Positions 9,904 to 20,448 of a stretch of 64,000 bases of DNA are shown here, piece by piece. Source of the stretch: Phycisphaerae bacterium (GTDB lineage: Bacteria > Planctomycetota > Phycisphaerae > UBA1845 > PWPN01). Position numbers and translations under genes: made by a program. Below the pieces are notes generated by a model that saw only the letters and a list, made by a program, of their open reading frames with translations, had not been told where the DNA came from and did not search any database. Positions within the stretch are counted from its first letter, which is position 1; every line of letters starts with the position of its first letter. The DNA is taken from NCBI GenBank assembly GCA_012729395.1, contig JAAYDF010000244.1, positions 16,511 through 80,510 of the forward strand, given 5' to 3'.

Positions 9904-11103
9904 TCAAGATGCGGCGGCGGTGGCGGCGGCCTCACCCATTGCCCAGCAGGAGCCGACCACGCGGGCGGAGGCTTGTGCCCGGGCGTCGGCGGAGAGGCAC
10001 TTACCGGCGGCCCAGAGGTTGGCGATGCCGCGCACTTTCAGGGCGGCCGGCGGGATCTCATACCAGGAGTCCGGCGGCAGGTAATCGAGGGTGACGTCGC
10101 CGGCGGGGCTCCATAGCTCGATCGGCCAACAGCAACGGGCGGTGGCGGCAGGGAACCGTCGGCCGGCCCTGATGTCTTGCTCAGTGAGCGTGTAGTCGCC
10201 GACGATTCGACCGCCGTCGCGGATGCCGAGGGTACCAGCCTCCGCGCCATGTGAGTGTGCGAAGGCGGGCATCGTCTGGAGGAAGCGGACGAGCTGATCG
10301 CGCGTTTGGTCGGCCCGGTGGTGCAGGTCGGCTTGGACACCGGTGTCGCGCCAGTCGGTCGGCAGGGGGACCGCCCACTTGATGTAGATTTCGTCCGCCT
10401 TGAGGCCGGTGTCCAGCCAGACGGTCGCGCACTCAGGAGGCAGGTCGCCCTGAGCCGCAGCCTGGCGAAGCTGCCGCACTAGGTCCAGCCCACGGGGGAA
10501 TCTGAGGCAGTCGGGCACGGCCCCTCGCAGGCGGATGATGAAGCCGCCGGCCGGCAGAGCCACGGGATCGCGCACCAAGGCGTGGTTCACCCGTCGTGCA
10601 ACTTCCGCGGTGCCCGTGGCGTCGATCACGGTGGAGGGGTGGATTGCGCGCGCCCCATGAGGGGTGGCGAGATCGAGCTCGGTCAGACGACCGTCCTGGA
10701 GGTGGACGCCCGCGATACGCGAGCTATGTACGACGGTGATCGCGGGCAGTTCGGCCAGCCACGCGTGCACCACTTGCTGGTAGACGTGGGGGTCGGTGTC
10801 GAGCACCCAGACCCTGCCGATGGGTCTTGGGCGGGTGGCTGGGTCCGCGTTCTTGAGTCGTTCGACCAGCTCGGCCGGCAATCCGTGGTTGAGAAGTCGG
10901 CCCGTGGAGTCGAACAGGCCGCCGAGCGTGTGGATCAGGGTATGGGTGACGGTGCCTCCGATCCGTTTGCGCGCCTCGACCAGCCACACCTGCCGGCCCA
11001 GCCTCGCCGCGGCAATGGCCGCAGCGATCCCCGCCGCTCCGGCCCCAGCGACGACGAGGGGGCCGGGCTCCGGGTCGGCTCGCGATGGCATGGTGCCGCT
11101 CAT
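9904..11103 (-). CDS. FAD-dependent oxidoreductase (FAD_oxidored family)
   Basis: Flavoprotein of unknown substrate. A Rossmann FAD-binding motif lies at the N-terminus (VVAGAGAAGIAAAIAAARLG, then VWLVEARKRIGGTVT), followed by GGLFD, an ATGTAEVA second nucleotide-binding strand, and a C-terminal NLWAAGKCLSADARAQASAR with VVGSCWAMGEAAATAAA, the FAD-binding C-terminal signature of this family (Pfam FAD_oxidored type). About 399 residues from the ATG at 11103; in-frame ATGs at 11115 and 11091 are equally possible. It sits 107 nt after the NfnL-like gene and 34 nt before the acyltransferase. Confidence 0.8.
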   Translation of the reverse strand: MSGTMPSRADPEPGPLVVAGAGAAGIAAAIAAARLGRQVWLVEARKRIGGTVTHTLIHTLGGLFDSTGRLLNHGLPAELVERLKNADPATRPRPIGRVWVLDTDPHVYQQVVHAWLAELPAITVVHSSRIAGVHLQDGRLTELDLATPHGARAIHPSTVIDATGTAEVARRVNHALVRDPVALPAGGFIIRLRGAVPDCLRFPRGLDLVRQLRQAAAQGDLPPECATVWLDTGLKADEIYIKWAVPLPTDWRDTGVQADLHHRADQTRDQLVRFLQTMPAFAHSHGAEAGTLGIRDGGRIVGDYTLTEQDIRAGRRFPAATARCCWPIELWSPAGDVTLDYLPPDSWYEIPPAALKVRGIANLWAAGKCLSADARAQASARVVGSCWAMGEAAATAAAS

Positions 11104-11210
11104 GGCAGGAAGCATAGGGGAAGAAGCCGGAAGGCTAAAGGCCAAAAGCTGAAGGCGAGGAGGCGCAGGGCTGTCGCACTCAGTATTCAGTACTCATCAC
11201 TCAGTACCCA

Positions 11211-12608
11211 TCACTTCGCCAAGTAGGTGTTGATCGCGGCCGCGGTGCGTTTGCCGTCGCCCATGGCAAGGATGACGGTGGCGGCACCGCGGACGATGTC
11301 GCCGCCGGCGAAGACGCCCGGAATGCTGGTCATGTTGTTGGCGTCGATCTCGATGTAGCCCCACTTGTTGGTCTTGAGCTCGGGCGTGGTCTGAGTGATG
11401 AGCGGGTTGGCCCGGGTGCCGATGGCCTCGATGAAGACTTGGCAGGGGATCTCGAACTCGCTGCCTGCGATGGGGACGGGGGATCGTCGGCCGGAGGCGT
11501 CCGGCTCGCCAAGCTCCATTCGCTGGCAGCGGACCGCTCGGACCCATCCATCTTCGGTCCCGAGGATCTCGACCGGGCTGCAGAGCATGTCGAACACCAC
11601 GCCCTCCTGCTCCGCGTGTTTGACCTCCTCGGCTCGGGCGGGCATTTCTTCCCGTGATCGGCGGTAGATCAGCGTGGCCGGGTCGGCGCCCAGGCGGCGG
11701 GCGGTGCGCACCGCGTCCATCGCCACGTTACCTCCTCCGACCACTGCGATCTGCGGTGCGCGGATGACCGGCGTATCGTTGGCCGGGAAACGGAAGGCAC
11801 CCATCAGATTGACGCGGGTCAGGTACTCGTTGGCGGAGTAGACTCCTTTGAGCTGTTCGCCGGGTATGCCCTGGAAAATGGGCAAGCCCGCCCCGTTGGC
11901 GATGAACACCGCGTGGAAACCTTCCTCGTCGAGCAGATCGCGGATGGTATAGGTCTGCCCGACGACCACGTCGCAGACGATCCGGACGCCCATGCGGCGG
12001 AGCTTATCCACCTCGGCGTCGACGATGGCCTTGGGCAGTCGAAACTCGGGGATGCCGTAGACCAGCACGCCGCCGGGCTTGTGCATGGCCTCGAATACGG
12101 TGACCTGGTGGCCTTTCTTGGCGAGTTCACCTGCGCAGGTGAGCCCGGCCGGCCCGCCACCGACGACCGCGACACGTTTTCCGGTCGAGGGCGGCGGGAC
12201 GAGTTGGTCGGGGCGGTTTTCGCGTGCCCAGTCGGCGACGAAGCGTTCGAGGTATCCGACGGCGGCGGAAGTGCTCTTTTTCCCGCGGATGCATTGGGCT
12301 TCGCACTGGATTTCCTGCGGGCAGACGCGGCCGGTGATACCGGGCAGGACGTTGCTCTCGAAGAGGATGTCCGCGGCGCGGTTGAGGTCGCCCTCGGCCA
12401 CCGCCTCCATGAAGTGGGGGATGTTCACGCCCACGGGGCAGCCGGTGACGCACTTGGCATTGCGGCAGCGCAGGCATCGCTCGGCCTCAAGCCGGGCGGC
12501 CTCGGTGGCCAGCCCGAGATTGACCTCTTGGAAGTTGTGGGATCGTTCCTGCGGTTCTTGCTCGGGCATGGCCTGCCGCGGGATTTTCATGCGGTCGGCG
12601 GTATTCAT
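11211..12608 (-). CDS. gltA: NADPH-dependent glutamate synthase small-chain homologue / NfnL-type flavoprotein
   Basis: Iron-sulfur flavoprotein, likely the large subunit of an NfnAB-type electron-bifurcating transhydrogenase (NADH, NADPH, ferredoxin). The N-terminal cluster region reads CLRCRNAKCVTGCPVGVNIP, then VCPQEIQCEAQCIRG; the first FAD site is VAVVGGGPAGLTCAGELA with GGVLVYGIPEFRLPK; the NADP site is IAVVGGGNVAMDAVRTARRLG; a C-terminal GVFAGGDIVRGAATVILAMG closes the fold. ATG 12608 overlaps the upstream stop as ATGA, fixing the start and showing translational coupling to the NfnS/PyrK-like partner. 465 residues, full length. As no glutamate synthase large subunit is adjacent, the Nfn role is the better inference. 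Confidence 0.9.
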   Translation of the reverse strand: MNTADRMKIPRQAMPEQEPQERSHNFQEVNLGLATEAARLEAERCLRCRNAKCVTGCPVGVNIPHFMEAVAEGDLNRAADILFESNVLPGITGRVCPQEIQCEAQCIRGKKSTSAAVGYLERFVADWARENRPDQLVPPPSTGKRVAVVGGGPAGLTCAGELAKKGHQVTVFEAMHKPGGVLVYGIPEFRLPKAIVDAEVDKLRRMGVRIVCDVVVGQTYTIRDLLDEEGFHAVFIANGAGLPIFQGIPGEQLKGVYSANEYLTRVNLMGAFRFPANDTPVIRAPQIAVVGGGNVAMDAVRTARRLGADPATLIYRRSREEMPARAEEVKHAEQEGVVFDMLCSPVEILGTEDGWVRAVRCQRMELGEPDASGRRSPVPIAGSEFEIPCQVFIEAIGTRANPLITQTTPELKTNKWGYIEIDANNMTSIPGVFAGGDIVRGAATVILAMGDGKRTAAAINTYLAK

Positions 12609-13471
12609 TGCAGCACCGCCAATTTGCAGATATGCCCCGGGTCGGCCTGCTCGCGAAAATGATCCCACGCGACTTTCTCCTGATCGCGGTATGCCGTCAA
12701 CCGGTCGCTGAGTTCGTCGAAATTGACCTGGTGGGCGTCGAACTCCGGCCCGTGGACGCAGGCGAACATCATCTTGCCGCCCACCTGCACCCTGCACCCG
12801 CCGCACATGCCCGTGCCGTCGACCATGATGGGGTTGAGCGAGGCGATGGTGTGGATTCCGGGGCCGCGGGTGACGTTGGCGACGGCTCGCATCATGGGCA
12901 CCGGGCCGGCGGTGAGCACCGCGTGGACCGGATTGGCGGTATCGGCGATGAGCTCTTGCAGCTTGCCGGTGACGAAGCCGTGGTATCCGTGGCTGCCGTC
13001 ATCGGTGCAGGGGAGAACGGCATCACAGGTGCGGCCCAGCTCCTCTTCGAGGATGACGTAGGGTTTGCTCCGCCCGCCGATGACCGCGGTGATTCTGTTG
13101 CCGCACGCCTTGAGGCCGAGGGCCTGCGGGTAAATGACCGCCGTGCCGACACCCCCACCGACCAGCACGACGTGTCCGAAGTTCTCGATCTGGGTCGGCC
13201 TGCCGAGCGGACCGGCGATATTGGCGATGGCCTCGCCGGCCTCGAGGCGGCAGAGCCGGTCCGTGGTGGCGCCCACGACCTGCACCACCAGGGTGATTGT
13301 GCCCTCCTGAGAGTCAGAGCGGGCCACGGTCAGGGGGATACGCTCCCCGTCCTCAACGACGCGAAGGATCACGAAATGCCCCGGTCGATGGCGGGCAGCA
13401 ATGCGCGGTGCATCAACCACCAGCCAGCGTACCTGGGGTGCCAGCCACTCGGCTTCACGAATCACAAACAT
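12605..13471 (-). CDS. NfnS/PyrK-like ferredoxin-NADP reductase subunit (FAD/NAD-binding, 2Fe-2S)
   Basis: Small subunit of an NfnAB-type bifurcating complex or a sulfide-dehydrogenase-like enzyme. It has a FAD-binding barrel (GHFVILRVVEDGERIPLTVA), the NAD domain (VVLVGGGVGTAVIYPQA; LTAGPVPMMRAV) and a 2Fe-2S binding tail with DGTGMCGGCRV and FACVHGPEFDAHQVNFDEL, the typical ending of this family. 288 residues is normal. Its stop overlaps the start of the GltA/NfnL gene. First gene of a leftward operon with two further genes. Confidence 0.9.
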   Translation of the reverse strand: MFVIREAEWLAPQVRWLVVDAPRIAARHRPGHFVILRVVEDGERIPLTVARSDSQEGTITLVVQVVGATTDRLCRLEAGEAIANIAGPLGRPTQIENFGHVVLVGGGVGTAVIYPQALGLKACGNRITAVIGGRSKPYVILEEELGRTCDAVLPCTDDGSHGYHGFVTGKLQELIADTANPVHAVLTAGPVPMMRAVANVTRGPGIHTIASLNPIMVDGTGMCGGCRVQVGGKMMFACVHGPEFDAHQVNFDELSDRLTAYRDQEKVAWDHFREQADPGHICKLAVLQ

Positions 13472-13746
13472 CAGCAGAGTTTCTCCCGACGTACGCGGCG
13501 GATTGGGATGTCGGCCCTTGCCTCACCCGTCATTGTCCGGCGGCCGCAATCCGAAGAATCAAAGTATAGGAGCCGCGTTTAGCGAATGCAATGCAGGACA
13601 TTGCCACTATTAGCGTGTTCTAATGTCGATAACAAGCCGTGCTAATCGCGATTCTCTTGCGATGGTGCCTATTACCGCTCAGCGGCGTCTGTGGTATCCT
13701 GCATTTCGAGCGAGCGAGGGCGCTCATCAGCAGGAGAAGACAGACG

Positions 13747-15266
13747 ATGACCGGGATGCAACGCACTACCGGACTGGTTGGGCTGGATCGGGTGCTCAAA
13801 GGTCTGATTCCTGGTGACGACATTGTGGCAGGTCGACGCGGTTGCGGACTACCAGGCTTTCGTGAAGCCGTTCTGCGAATTGGCGGTCCGGACGGGCAAG
13901 CAGCTCGTGTACTTCCGGTTTGGCAAGCACGCCCCGTTGATCACCGAGGCCGACGACGCCGAGATTCACGAATTGCACCCCGAGGAGGGCTTCGAGAAGC
14001 TCATCGCCGCCATCCACAAGGTCGTCGAGGCCACTGGGCGGCGCGGGTACCACGTATTTGATTGCCTTTCTGATCTGGCGGTTGACTGGTGTAGCGACCG
14101 GATGCTCGGCAACTTCTTCATGCTCACCTGCCCGTATGTCTACGACGTGGGCGGGATCGCGTATTTCACGGTGCTCAAGAACTACCACTCGTTTCGCGCC
14201 TTCGCGTCGATTGCCGAGACGACACAGATTCTTCTGGACGTTTACCGTCACAAGAGCAGGCTGTACGTCCATCCGATCAAGGTGCAGCAGCGGCATTCGC
14301 ACACCATGCACATGCTGCACGAGCTTGATAGAGACGCCTTGGTGCCGGTGACACGCAGTACGGTCATCACGGAGATTCTGACCTCGATGCCGTGGGGCGG
14401 GTCGGAGTCCGCCCGGACGCGGTTGGGTATTTGGACGCGGGCTTTCGTGCAGGCTGAGGAGGCCGTCGATCCCTCCCATCGCCGCGAGTGCTCGGTCGAG
14501 GCTGCCCGTGAGATGCCCGGGCCTTGCTGAGGATGATTATCTCGCGCGATGAGCGGGTTCTGGATTTGGCGGAGAGGTACTTCAACCTCAACCATCTGCT
14601 GGATATCTGGCGGCGGATGATCGGGACGGGGCTCATCGGGGGCAAGTTGGTGGGCATGTTGCTGGCCCGGGCGATCCTCGAACACACGGATAAGCGATGG
14701 AGCGAGCTGCTGGAGCCCCACGGCTCGTTCCACATTGGCTCCGACGTGTTTTATGCCTATCTCGTGCAAAACGGCTGTTGGTGGGTCCGGCAAAAGCAGC
14801 AGAACCCCGCCACGTTCCTGGAAGGGGCCGAGGATGCCCGGGGCGGTGGGGTACGACCACACCGTCGCTGGGCGTGCCGGTCTCGTTCGCGGAGATCAAC
14901 AAGGTGTCGATCCTCTGCGAGATCGTGGCGATGCGCGAGGATCTCGTGCCCGACGTGTCTCTGGGCACGCACTTCTTTGATGGGTTGGTCGAGGCGGACA
15001 TCTTGTATCTGGCCCTCTTCCCCGGTCGGGAGGGCAATCAGTTGAATCACGCGTTCTTCCAAGAGGCCCCCAATAAGCTCCTCGGACTGCTGCCCGACGC
15101 CGGTGCCCAGGCGGAGGTGTTGCGGGTCATTGACGCCGCCGATCTGGGCCAGGACCGGCTGATCAAGCTGAACGCCAACAACCTCAATCAGAAAGTCGTC
15201 TGCTATGTGGGCGAAAGTGCCGAGGAGCGGATCGCGGCGCCGCGACGGCGAACGCCACGGCGCTGA
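13747..15266 (+). pseudogene. Decayed PEP/pyruvate-binding (PPDK N-domain) protein with KaiC-like N-terminus
   Basis: Remnant of a long bacterial family in which a short KaiC/RecA-like opening (GLDRVLKGLIPGDD) precedes a pyruvate-phosphate-dikinase ATP-binding region. ATG 13747 has AGGAG upstream. The frame breaks near 13822 (a TG appears lost where IVWQVD is expected), continues in another frame through RTGKQLVYFRFGKHAPL and YVHPIKVQQRHSHTMHM, breaks again near 14519, resumes with LLRMIISRDERVLDLAERYF and MIGTGLIGGKLVGMLLARA, and breaks near 14845. After GAEDARG the next recognisable block is GVPVSFAEINKVSILCEIVA, which in intact members lies near the C-terminus, so several hundred codons of the middle are deleted. 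Sequencing error cannot explain that deletion. Confidence 0.85.
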
Positions 15267-15354
15267 TTGTCGGCGTTTCCGCAAGGCGGTTCAGGTGGCC
15301 CGCAAAGCGGCAAGCCGACATCCAGGGTCCGATCACGTCGGCACCCGTCGTGAA

Positions 15355-15416
15355 CAGAGCCGCGCCCGTAAGGAAGCGGTGCGTGTGCTCTCCGCTGCCT
15401 CACGATCGCGGCTCTG
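15355..15416. repeat. Dispersed inverted repeat, CAGAGCCGCG family
   Basis: CAGAGCCGCG (15355-15364) pairs with CGCGGCTCTG (15407-15416). The left arm and following CCGTAAGGAAGCGGT match the element near 63575-63600 and 63960-63990, so this is a copy of a dispersed family. It lies between the pseudogene and the convergent gdhA stop and may double as a terminator. Confidence 0.6.
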
Positions 15417-15469
15417 TCTCTCGCGATGCTGTTGACGATCGCGGCGACGAGTCTTCTCGTCGCGTTCTC

Positions 15470-16924
<1,455 letters not shown>

Positions 16925-16960
16925 TCATGCTAGGCCGGCCTTCACCAGAAGCACACGCTC

Positions 16961-16976
16961 TGTGAGGCAAGTCACA
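16961..16976. promoter_or_regulatory. CRP/FNR-type palindrome TGTGA-N6-TCACA between gdhA and lysR-type gene
   Basis: TGTGA (16961-16965), six bases, TCACA (16972-16976): a perfect match to the CRP half-site consensus and spacing. It lies 150 bp upstream of gdhA and 96 bp upstream of the LysR start, in a gap whose right half is strikingly AT-rich (TATAAT at 16987-16992). That a CRP/FNR-family protein binds here is inference; none is encoded in the window. Confidence 0.55.
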
Positions 16977-17072
16977 GATGTCTTAGTATAATAGATTGTG
17001 AAGATTAGTCCAGAATAAAATCACTTATACTTAACATTAGCCGATTCTGATACTAGGGAGTAGAATGGGATC

Positions 17073-17978
17073 ATGACCCTTGAAACGCTGCGTGTATTCT
17101 GCGACGTAGTCCGCTGCCAGAGTTTCTCTCGCTGCGCGACCCTCAATCACATCACTCAGTCGGCGGTGAGCCAAGCGGTGCAGCAACTGGAGAAGCAGCT
17201 GGGGGTACAGCTCATTGACCGGACGAAGCGCCCGTTTGTTTTGACGCCCGAGGGCGAGGTGTGTTACGAGGGGCTCAAGGACGTCCTGCAGTCATACGAT
17301 GGGGTCGAGGCCCGCGTCCGCTCGCTGCGCCAAGAGGTCGCCGGAGTAATTCGCGTCGCGGCGATCTACTCCGTTGGACTTCACGATATGAGTCGATGCA
17401 TGCAGGAGTTCATGACCCGTTATCCCAAGGCGAAGGTGCGGCTGGCGTACCTCAGGCCGAATAAGGTGTACGACGCGGTTGTTAACGAGGAGGCGGATCT
17501 GGGCATTGTGTCCTACCCTGTGGCCAGCCGCGGGCTGACCGTGCTTTCCCTCAGGTCTGAGAGGATGGTGCTGGTTTGCCATCCGGACCACCACCTGGCT
17601 CGTTTGAAGAAAGCGACGATCGTGCAGTTGCGGGGCGAGAACTTCGTGGCCTTCGATCACGATCTGATTATTCGCAAGGAACTTGATCGGCACCTGCGCG
17701 ACAATCAGGTGGTGCTGCGGGTGGTGATGGAGTTCGACAACATCGAGACCATCAAGGAAGCCATCCAGATCGGGGCGGGGGTCAGCATTCTGCCGGAGCC
17801 GACGGTGCGTCGGGAGGTTGAGCGGGGGGCTTTGGTATCGGTACCTTTGGCCGCATCCGGGTTGTGCCGCCCGATCGGCATCATCCACCGCCAGCGGAAG
17901 CTTTTCACGCCGACCATCGCCAAGTTCGTGGAGTTGTTGCGGTCCACGCAAGGCGACGGACCAGGCCAGGAGTCATGA
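17073..17978 (+). CDS. LysR-family transcriptional regulator
   Basis: DNA-binding regulator with an N-terminal winged helix (LRVFCDVVRCQSFSRCATLN, then ITQSAVSQAVQQLEKQLGVQ and LIDRTKRPFVLTPEGE) and a C-terminal periplasmic-binding-like effector domain (from about residue 90; VIRVAAIYSVGL, DLGIVSYPVAS, IKEAIQIGAGVSILPE). 301 residues, standard. It is transcribed divergently from gdhA, and LysR proteins commonly control the divergent gene, so control of gdhA is a reasonable inference; the ligand is unknown. AGGGAG lies about 12 nt before the ATG. Confidence 0.92.
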   Translation: MTLETLRVFCDVVRCQSFSRCATLNHITQSAVSQAVQQLEKQLGVQLIDRTKRPFVLTPEGEVCYEGLKDVLQSYDGVEARVRSLRQEVAGVIRVAAIYSVGLHDMSRCMQEFMTRYPKAKVRLAYLRPNKVYDAVVNEEADLGIVSYPVASRGLTVLSLRSERMVLVCHPDHHLARLKKATIVQLRGENFVAFDHDLIIRKELDRHLRDNQVVLRVVMEFDNIETIKEAIQIGAGVSILPEPTVRREVERGALVSVPLAASGLCRPIGIIHRQRKLFTPTIAKFVELLRSTQGDGPGQES

Positions 17979-18035
17979 CCACACGCCACGAGGGCGGGGT
18001 CCCAGATGGGGGCACTGATCCCGGGCTGTTGCGTT

Positions 18036-18260
18036 TCAGCCAATGATGCCGGGCGTAATCGGGTTGAGCAGGGCGTTGCCAATGGACAGGAAGATGGCGT
18101 CGACAATGGCGGTGATCGCGCCGAGGACATTGCTCGCAACCGCCGCTTGGATGTCGCTGGTTGTGGGCAGGCAGTCCATGCCGCTGGCCGCGACAAAGGA
18201 GCCGGACCCAATGAGGTACAGCCAGTTCCGAAGTGTTACCAGACGAGGGCCAAGGCGCAT
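18036..18260 (-). CDS. Small secreted or membrane protein of unknown function (74 aa)
   Basis: Not a recognised family. The ATG at 18260 has an excellent ribosome site (AGGGAGA, 9 nt spacing), unusual for a chance frame. The product opens with basic residues and a short hydrophobic stretch (LRNWLYLIGSGSFVAASG) like a signal peptide, has one Cys, and ends in a hydrophobic helix (VLGAITAIVDAIFLSIGNALL). It lies alone between the LysR gene and gmhA, on the gmhA strand but 130 nt past its stop. Likely real and exported or membrane-bound. Confidence 0.55.
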   Translation of the reverse strand: MRLGPRLVTLRNWLYLIGSGSFVAASGMDCLPTTSDIQAAVASNVLGAITAIVDAIFLSIGNALLNPITPGIIG

Positions 18261-18394
18261 GGTTTGATCTCCCTAAGGCGCGGGCCGCCAAAGCCAAGGC
18301 GGAACCGCGAAATCCATAGTTCCCCATCGACCAGGCACCGGCTGGTCGTCCACGATGGCTTGAATATACGGAGGCGATCGGGAGCTGGCAAGGC

Positions 18395-18964
18395 TTATCG
18401 ATTCCGGAAATGCCGCTCGACGAGACCGCAAAGCAGGTGGTAGGCAACCTGGTGGATTTCCTGGATACGGTCGCTGGCCTCATGATCGACGCAAAAGCAC
18501 AGGTTGCAGAGGGGCTTGAGTTGCCCGCCCTCGCGGCCGGTGAAACCGATAATGCGTGCTTGGCGTTCGCGAGCCGCCTGGACGGCTCGGATCACGTTCG
18601 GCGAGTTGCCTGAGGTGGACAGGGCCCAGACCACGTCGCCAGGCCTGACCAAGCCCTCGACCTGCCTGGAGAACACCTCGTCGAAACCGTAGTCGTTGCC
18701 GATGGACAGCAGGCCGGATGTGTCCGTGGTCAAGGCGACGGCCGGCAATGCCCGGCGGTCAAGCTTGAACCGGCCGATCAGTTCGGCGGCGATGTGCTGG
18801 GCGTCGGCGGCACTCCCCCCGTTGCCGAGTATGTAGACCCGGTGGTCGGCGGCCAGGGCCTCGATCAGCAGCTGTCCGATTGCCCGCAACAAAGGGACCT
18901 GTCCTGGGAGCCACTCGGCCAGCCGTTTGTGGTCCAGCAGGCCCGCGGTGAATGGATCATTCAT
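18395..18964 (-). CDS. gmhA: Phosphoheptose isomerase / SIS-domain sugar isomerase
   Basis: Converts sedoheptulose 7-phosphate to D-glycero-D-manno-heptose 7-phosphate at the start of ADP-heptose synthesis for lipopolysaccharide-type glycans. The SIS fold is clear: VYILGNGGSAADAQHIAAEL, ALTTDTSGLLSIGNDYGFDEVF, LSTSGNSPNVIRAV, and C-terminal IQEIHQVAYHLLCGLVE with the active-site Glu/His. 189 residues, as expected. Its start overlaps the hldE stop by 4 nt, so HldE and GmhA are made together. DiaA is the alternative SIS member but the hldE linkage decides. Confidence 0.93.
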   Translation of the reverse strand: MNDPFTAGLLDHKRLAEWLPGQVPLLRAIGQLLIEALAADHRVYILGNGGSAADAQHIAAELIGRFKLDRRALPAVALTTDTSGLLSIGNDYGFDEVFSRQVEGLVRPGDVVWALSTSGNSPNVIRAVQAARERQARIIGFTGREGGQLKPLCNLCFCVDHEASDRIQEIHQVAYHLLCGLVERHFRNR

Positions 18965-20448
18965 GACGACTTCCTTCCCTGGATGCGATTGATGATGCCG
19001 CTTGTGCTGCAGCCTTCAATCAGAGGCAAGAGGACAACTCGGCCGCCACGACTCTCCACATGCTCGCCTCCGACCACCCCGCGTTCCGCCCAGTCTTCAC
19101 CTTTCACAAGGATGTCAGGGTTGAGCGTCTCGATCAGTTCTTGCGGGGTGGGCTCGTCGAAGAGCAGGACGTAATCGACGCTGTGCAGGGCGGCCAGAAC
19201 CTCGGCCCGCTGGTCTTGGGGGATGATGGGGCGGTTGTCGCCTTTGCCCTGTGCCCGGACGGAAGCGTCGGAGTTCAGGCCGACCACGACGATGTTGCCC
19301 AACTGCCGGCACTGTTCGAGAAAGCGGATGTGCCCAACGTGTAGAAGATCATAGCAGCCATTGGTGAAAACAACCGTTTCGCCGCGATTGCGTCGCAAAG
19401 CAAGCTCGGTGACAAGCTGCCGGCGATCGCGAAGCTTGCCTCCCGCCGCTCCCGCGGTCAGCCGTAGGTCGGCGATGACCTCGTCGCGGCTGACAGGTAC
19501 GCAGCCGAACTTCTCGACCTCCAGCCCACCGGCGAGGTTGGTGAGCTGGGCAGCCTGTTCCCATGTGGCCCCCGCGGTTCGGGCCGCGACGAGCATGGCC
19601 AGGACCGCGTCGCCCGCCCCGGTGTTGTCGTAGACCGCACGGGGCCGCGTGGGGACGTGCACCGGCGGTTTGCCTCGCATGGCCAGGAGGCAGCCCTCCC
19701 GGTCCAACGTGACCAACAGGCCGGTCAACTCGCATTGCTCCAAGAGGCGGGGGGCCTCGGCCTCGATGGTCGCCAAGCTTCTGTCGGCGCACCCGGTCGC
19801 CAGCTGGAATTCGGTGCGGTTGGGGGTCAGCATGGTTGCCCCGCGATAGCGGGAGTAGTCGCTGAGTCGGGCAGGGTCACCGAAGACCGGTTTGCCAGCC
19901 TTGTTCGCCGCCCGAATGATGGTCTGGCAGAACTTGTCGCTGAGCAGGCCCTTGCCGTAATCCTCCAAGCAGACGGCCGCGACATCCGCAATCGTTGCCA
20001 GGGCGAGGCTTTCCAGGCGTTGGGCGTCTTCCGGGGACAACGGTCGCACAACTTCCTCGTCCACCCGGATCAACTGCTGCCGGTGCCGGTGCTGAGCCAA
20101 GCCGACGAATCGTGTCTTGGTTGTGGTGGGGCGGTCGTGCACGGATAGGATGGCTCGGGTGACCACCCCTTGAGTTTCGAGCAGGGCCCGCAGCCGGTGT
20201 CCGGTATCGTCCAGCCCGACGACGCCGCAGCACATCACCGCGATGCCCAGCTCGCGCAGGTTGGTCGCCACGCTGCCCGCACCGCCGACCCGTTCTTCCT
20301 CGCTCCGCTTGCACAGCACGGCCACCGGGGCCTCGGGGCTGATGCGCTCGGCGTCTCCGTAGACGTATCGATCGAGGATGAGGTCGCCGACCAGCAGGAC
20401 ACGCTGGCCTTCGAAAGACTCCAGAACTCGGATTAAGTCAGTGAACAA
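18961..20448 (-). CDS. hldE: Bifunctional heptose-7-phosphate kinase / heptose-1-phosphate adenylyltransferase
   Basis: Two steps of ADP-heptose synthesis. The N-terminal PfkB-type kinase (about 1-330) has GDLILDRYVYGDAERISPEAP, GGAGSVATNL, and the anion-hole motif DNTGAGDAVLAML; the C-terminal nucleotidyltransferase (about 355-495) has FTNGCYDLLHVGHIRFLEQ and VVGLNSDASVR. 495 residues, slightly longer than E. coli HldE. The start codon is TTG (20446-20448) with GGAGG about 10 nt upstream. Together with gmhA this implies an outer-membrane or secreted heptose glycan; the GmhB phosphatase is not in the window. Confidence 0.94.
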   Translation of the reverse strand: MFTDLIRVLESFEGQRVLLVGDLILDRYVYGDAERISPEAPVAVLCKRSEEERVGGAGSVATNLRELGIAVMCCGVVGLDDTGHRLRALLETQGVVTRAILSVHDRPTTTKTRFVGLAQHRHRQQLIRVDEEVVRPLSPEDAQRLESLALATIADVAAVCLEDYGKGLLSDKFCQTIIRAANKAGKPVFGDPARLSDYSRYRGATMLTPNRTEFQLATGCADRSLATIEAEAPRLLEQCELTGLLVTLDREGCLLAMRGKPPVHVPTRPRAVYDNTGAGDAVLAMLVAARTAGATWEQAAQLTNLAGGLEVEKFGCVPVSRDEVIADLRLTAGAAGGKLRDRRQLVTELALRRNRGETVVFTNGCYDLLHVGHIRFLEQCRQLGNIVVVGLNSDASVRAQGKGDNRPIIPQDQRAEVLAALHSVDYVLLFDEPTPQELIETLNPDILVKGEDWAERGVVGGEHVESRGGRVVLLPLIEGCSTSGIINRIQGRKSS

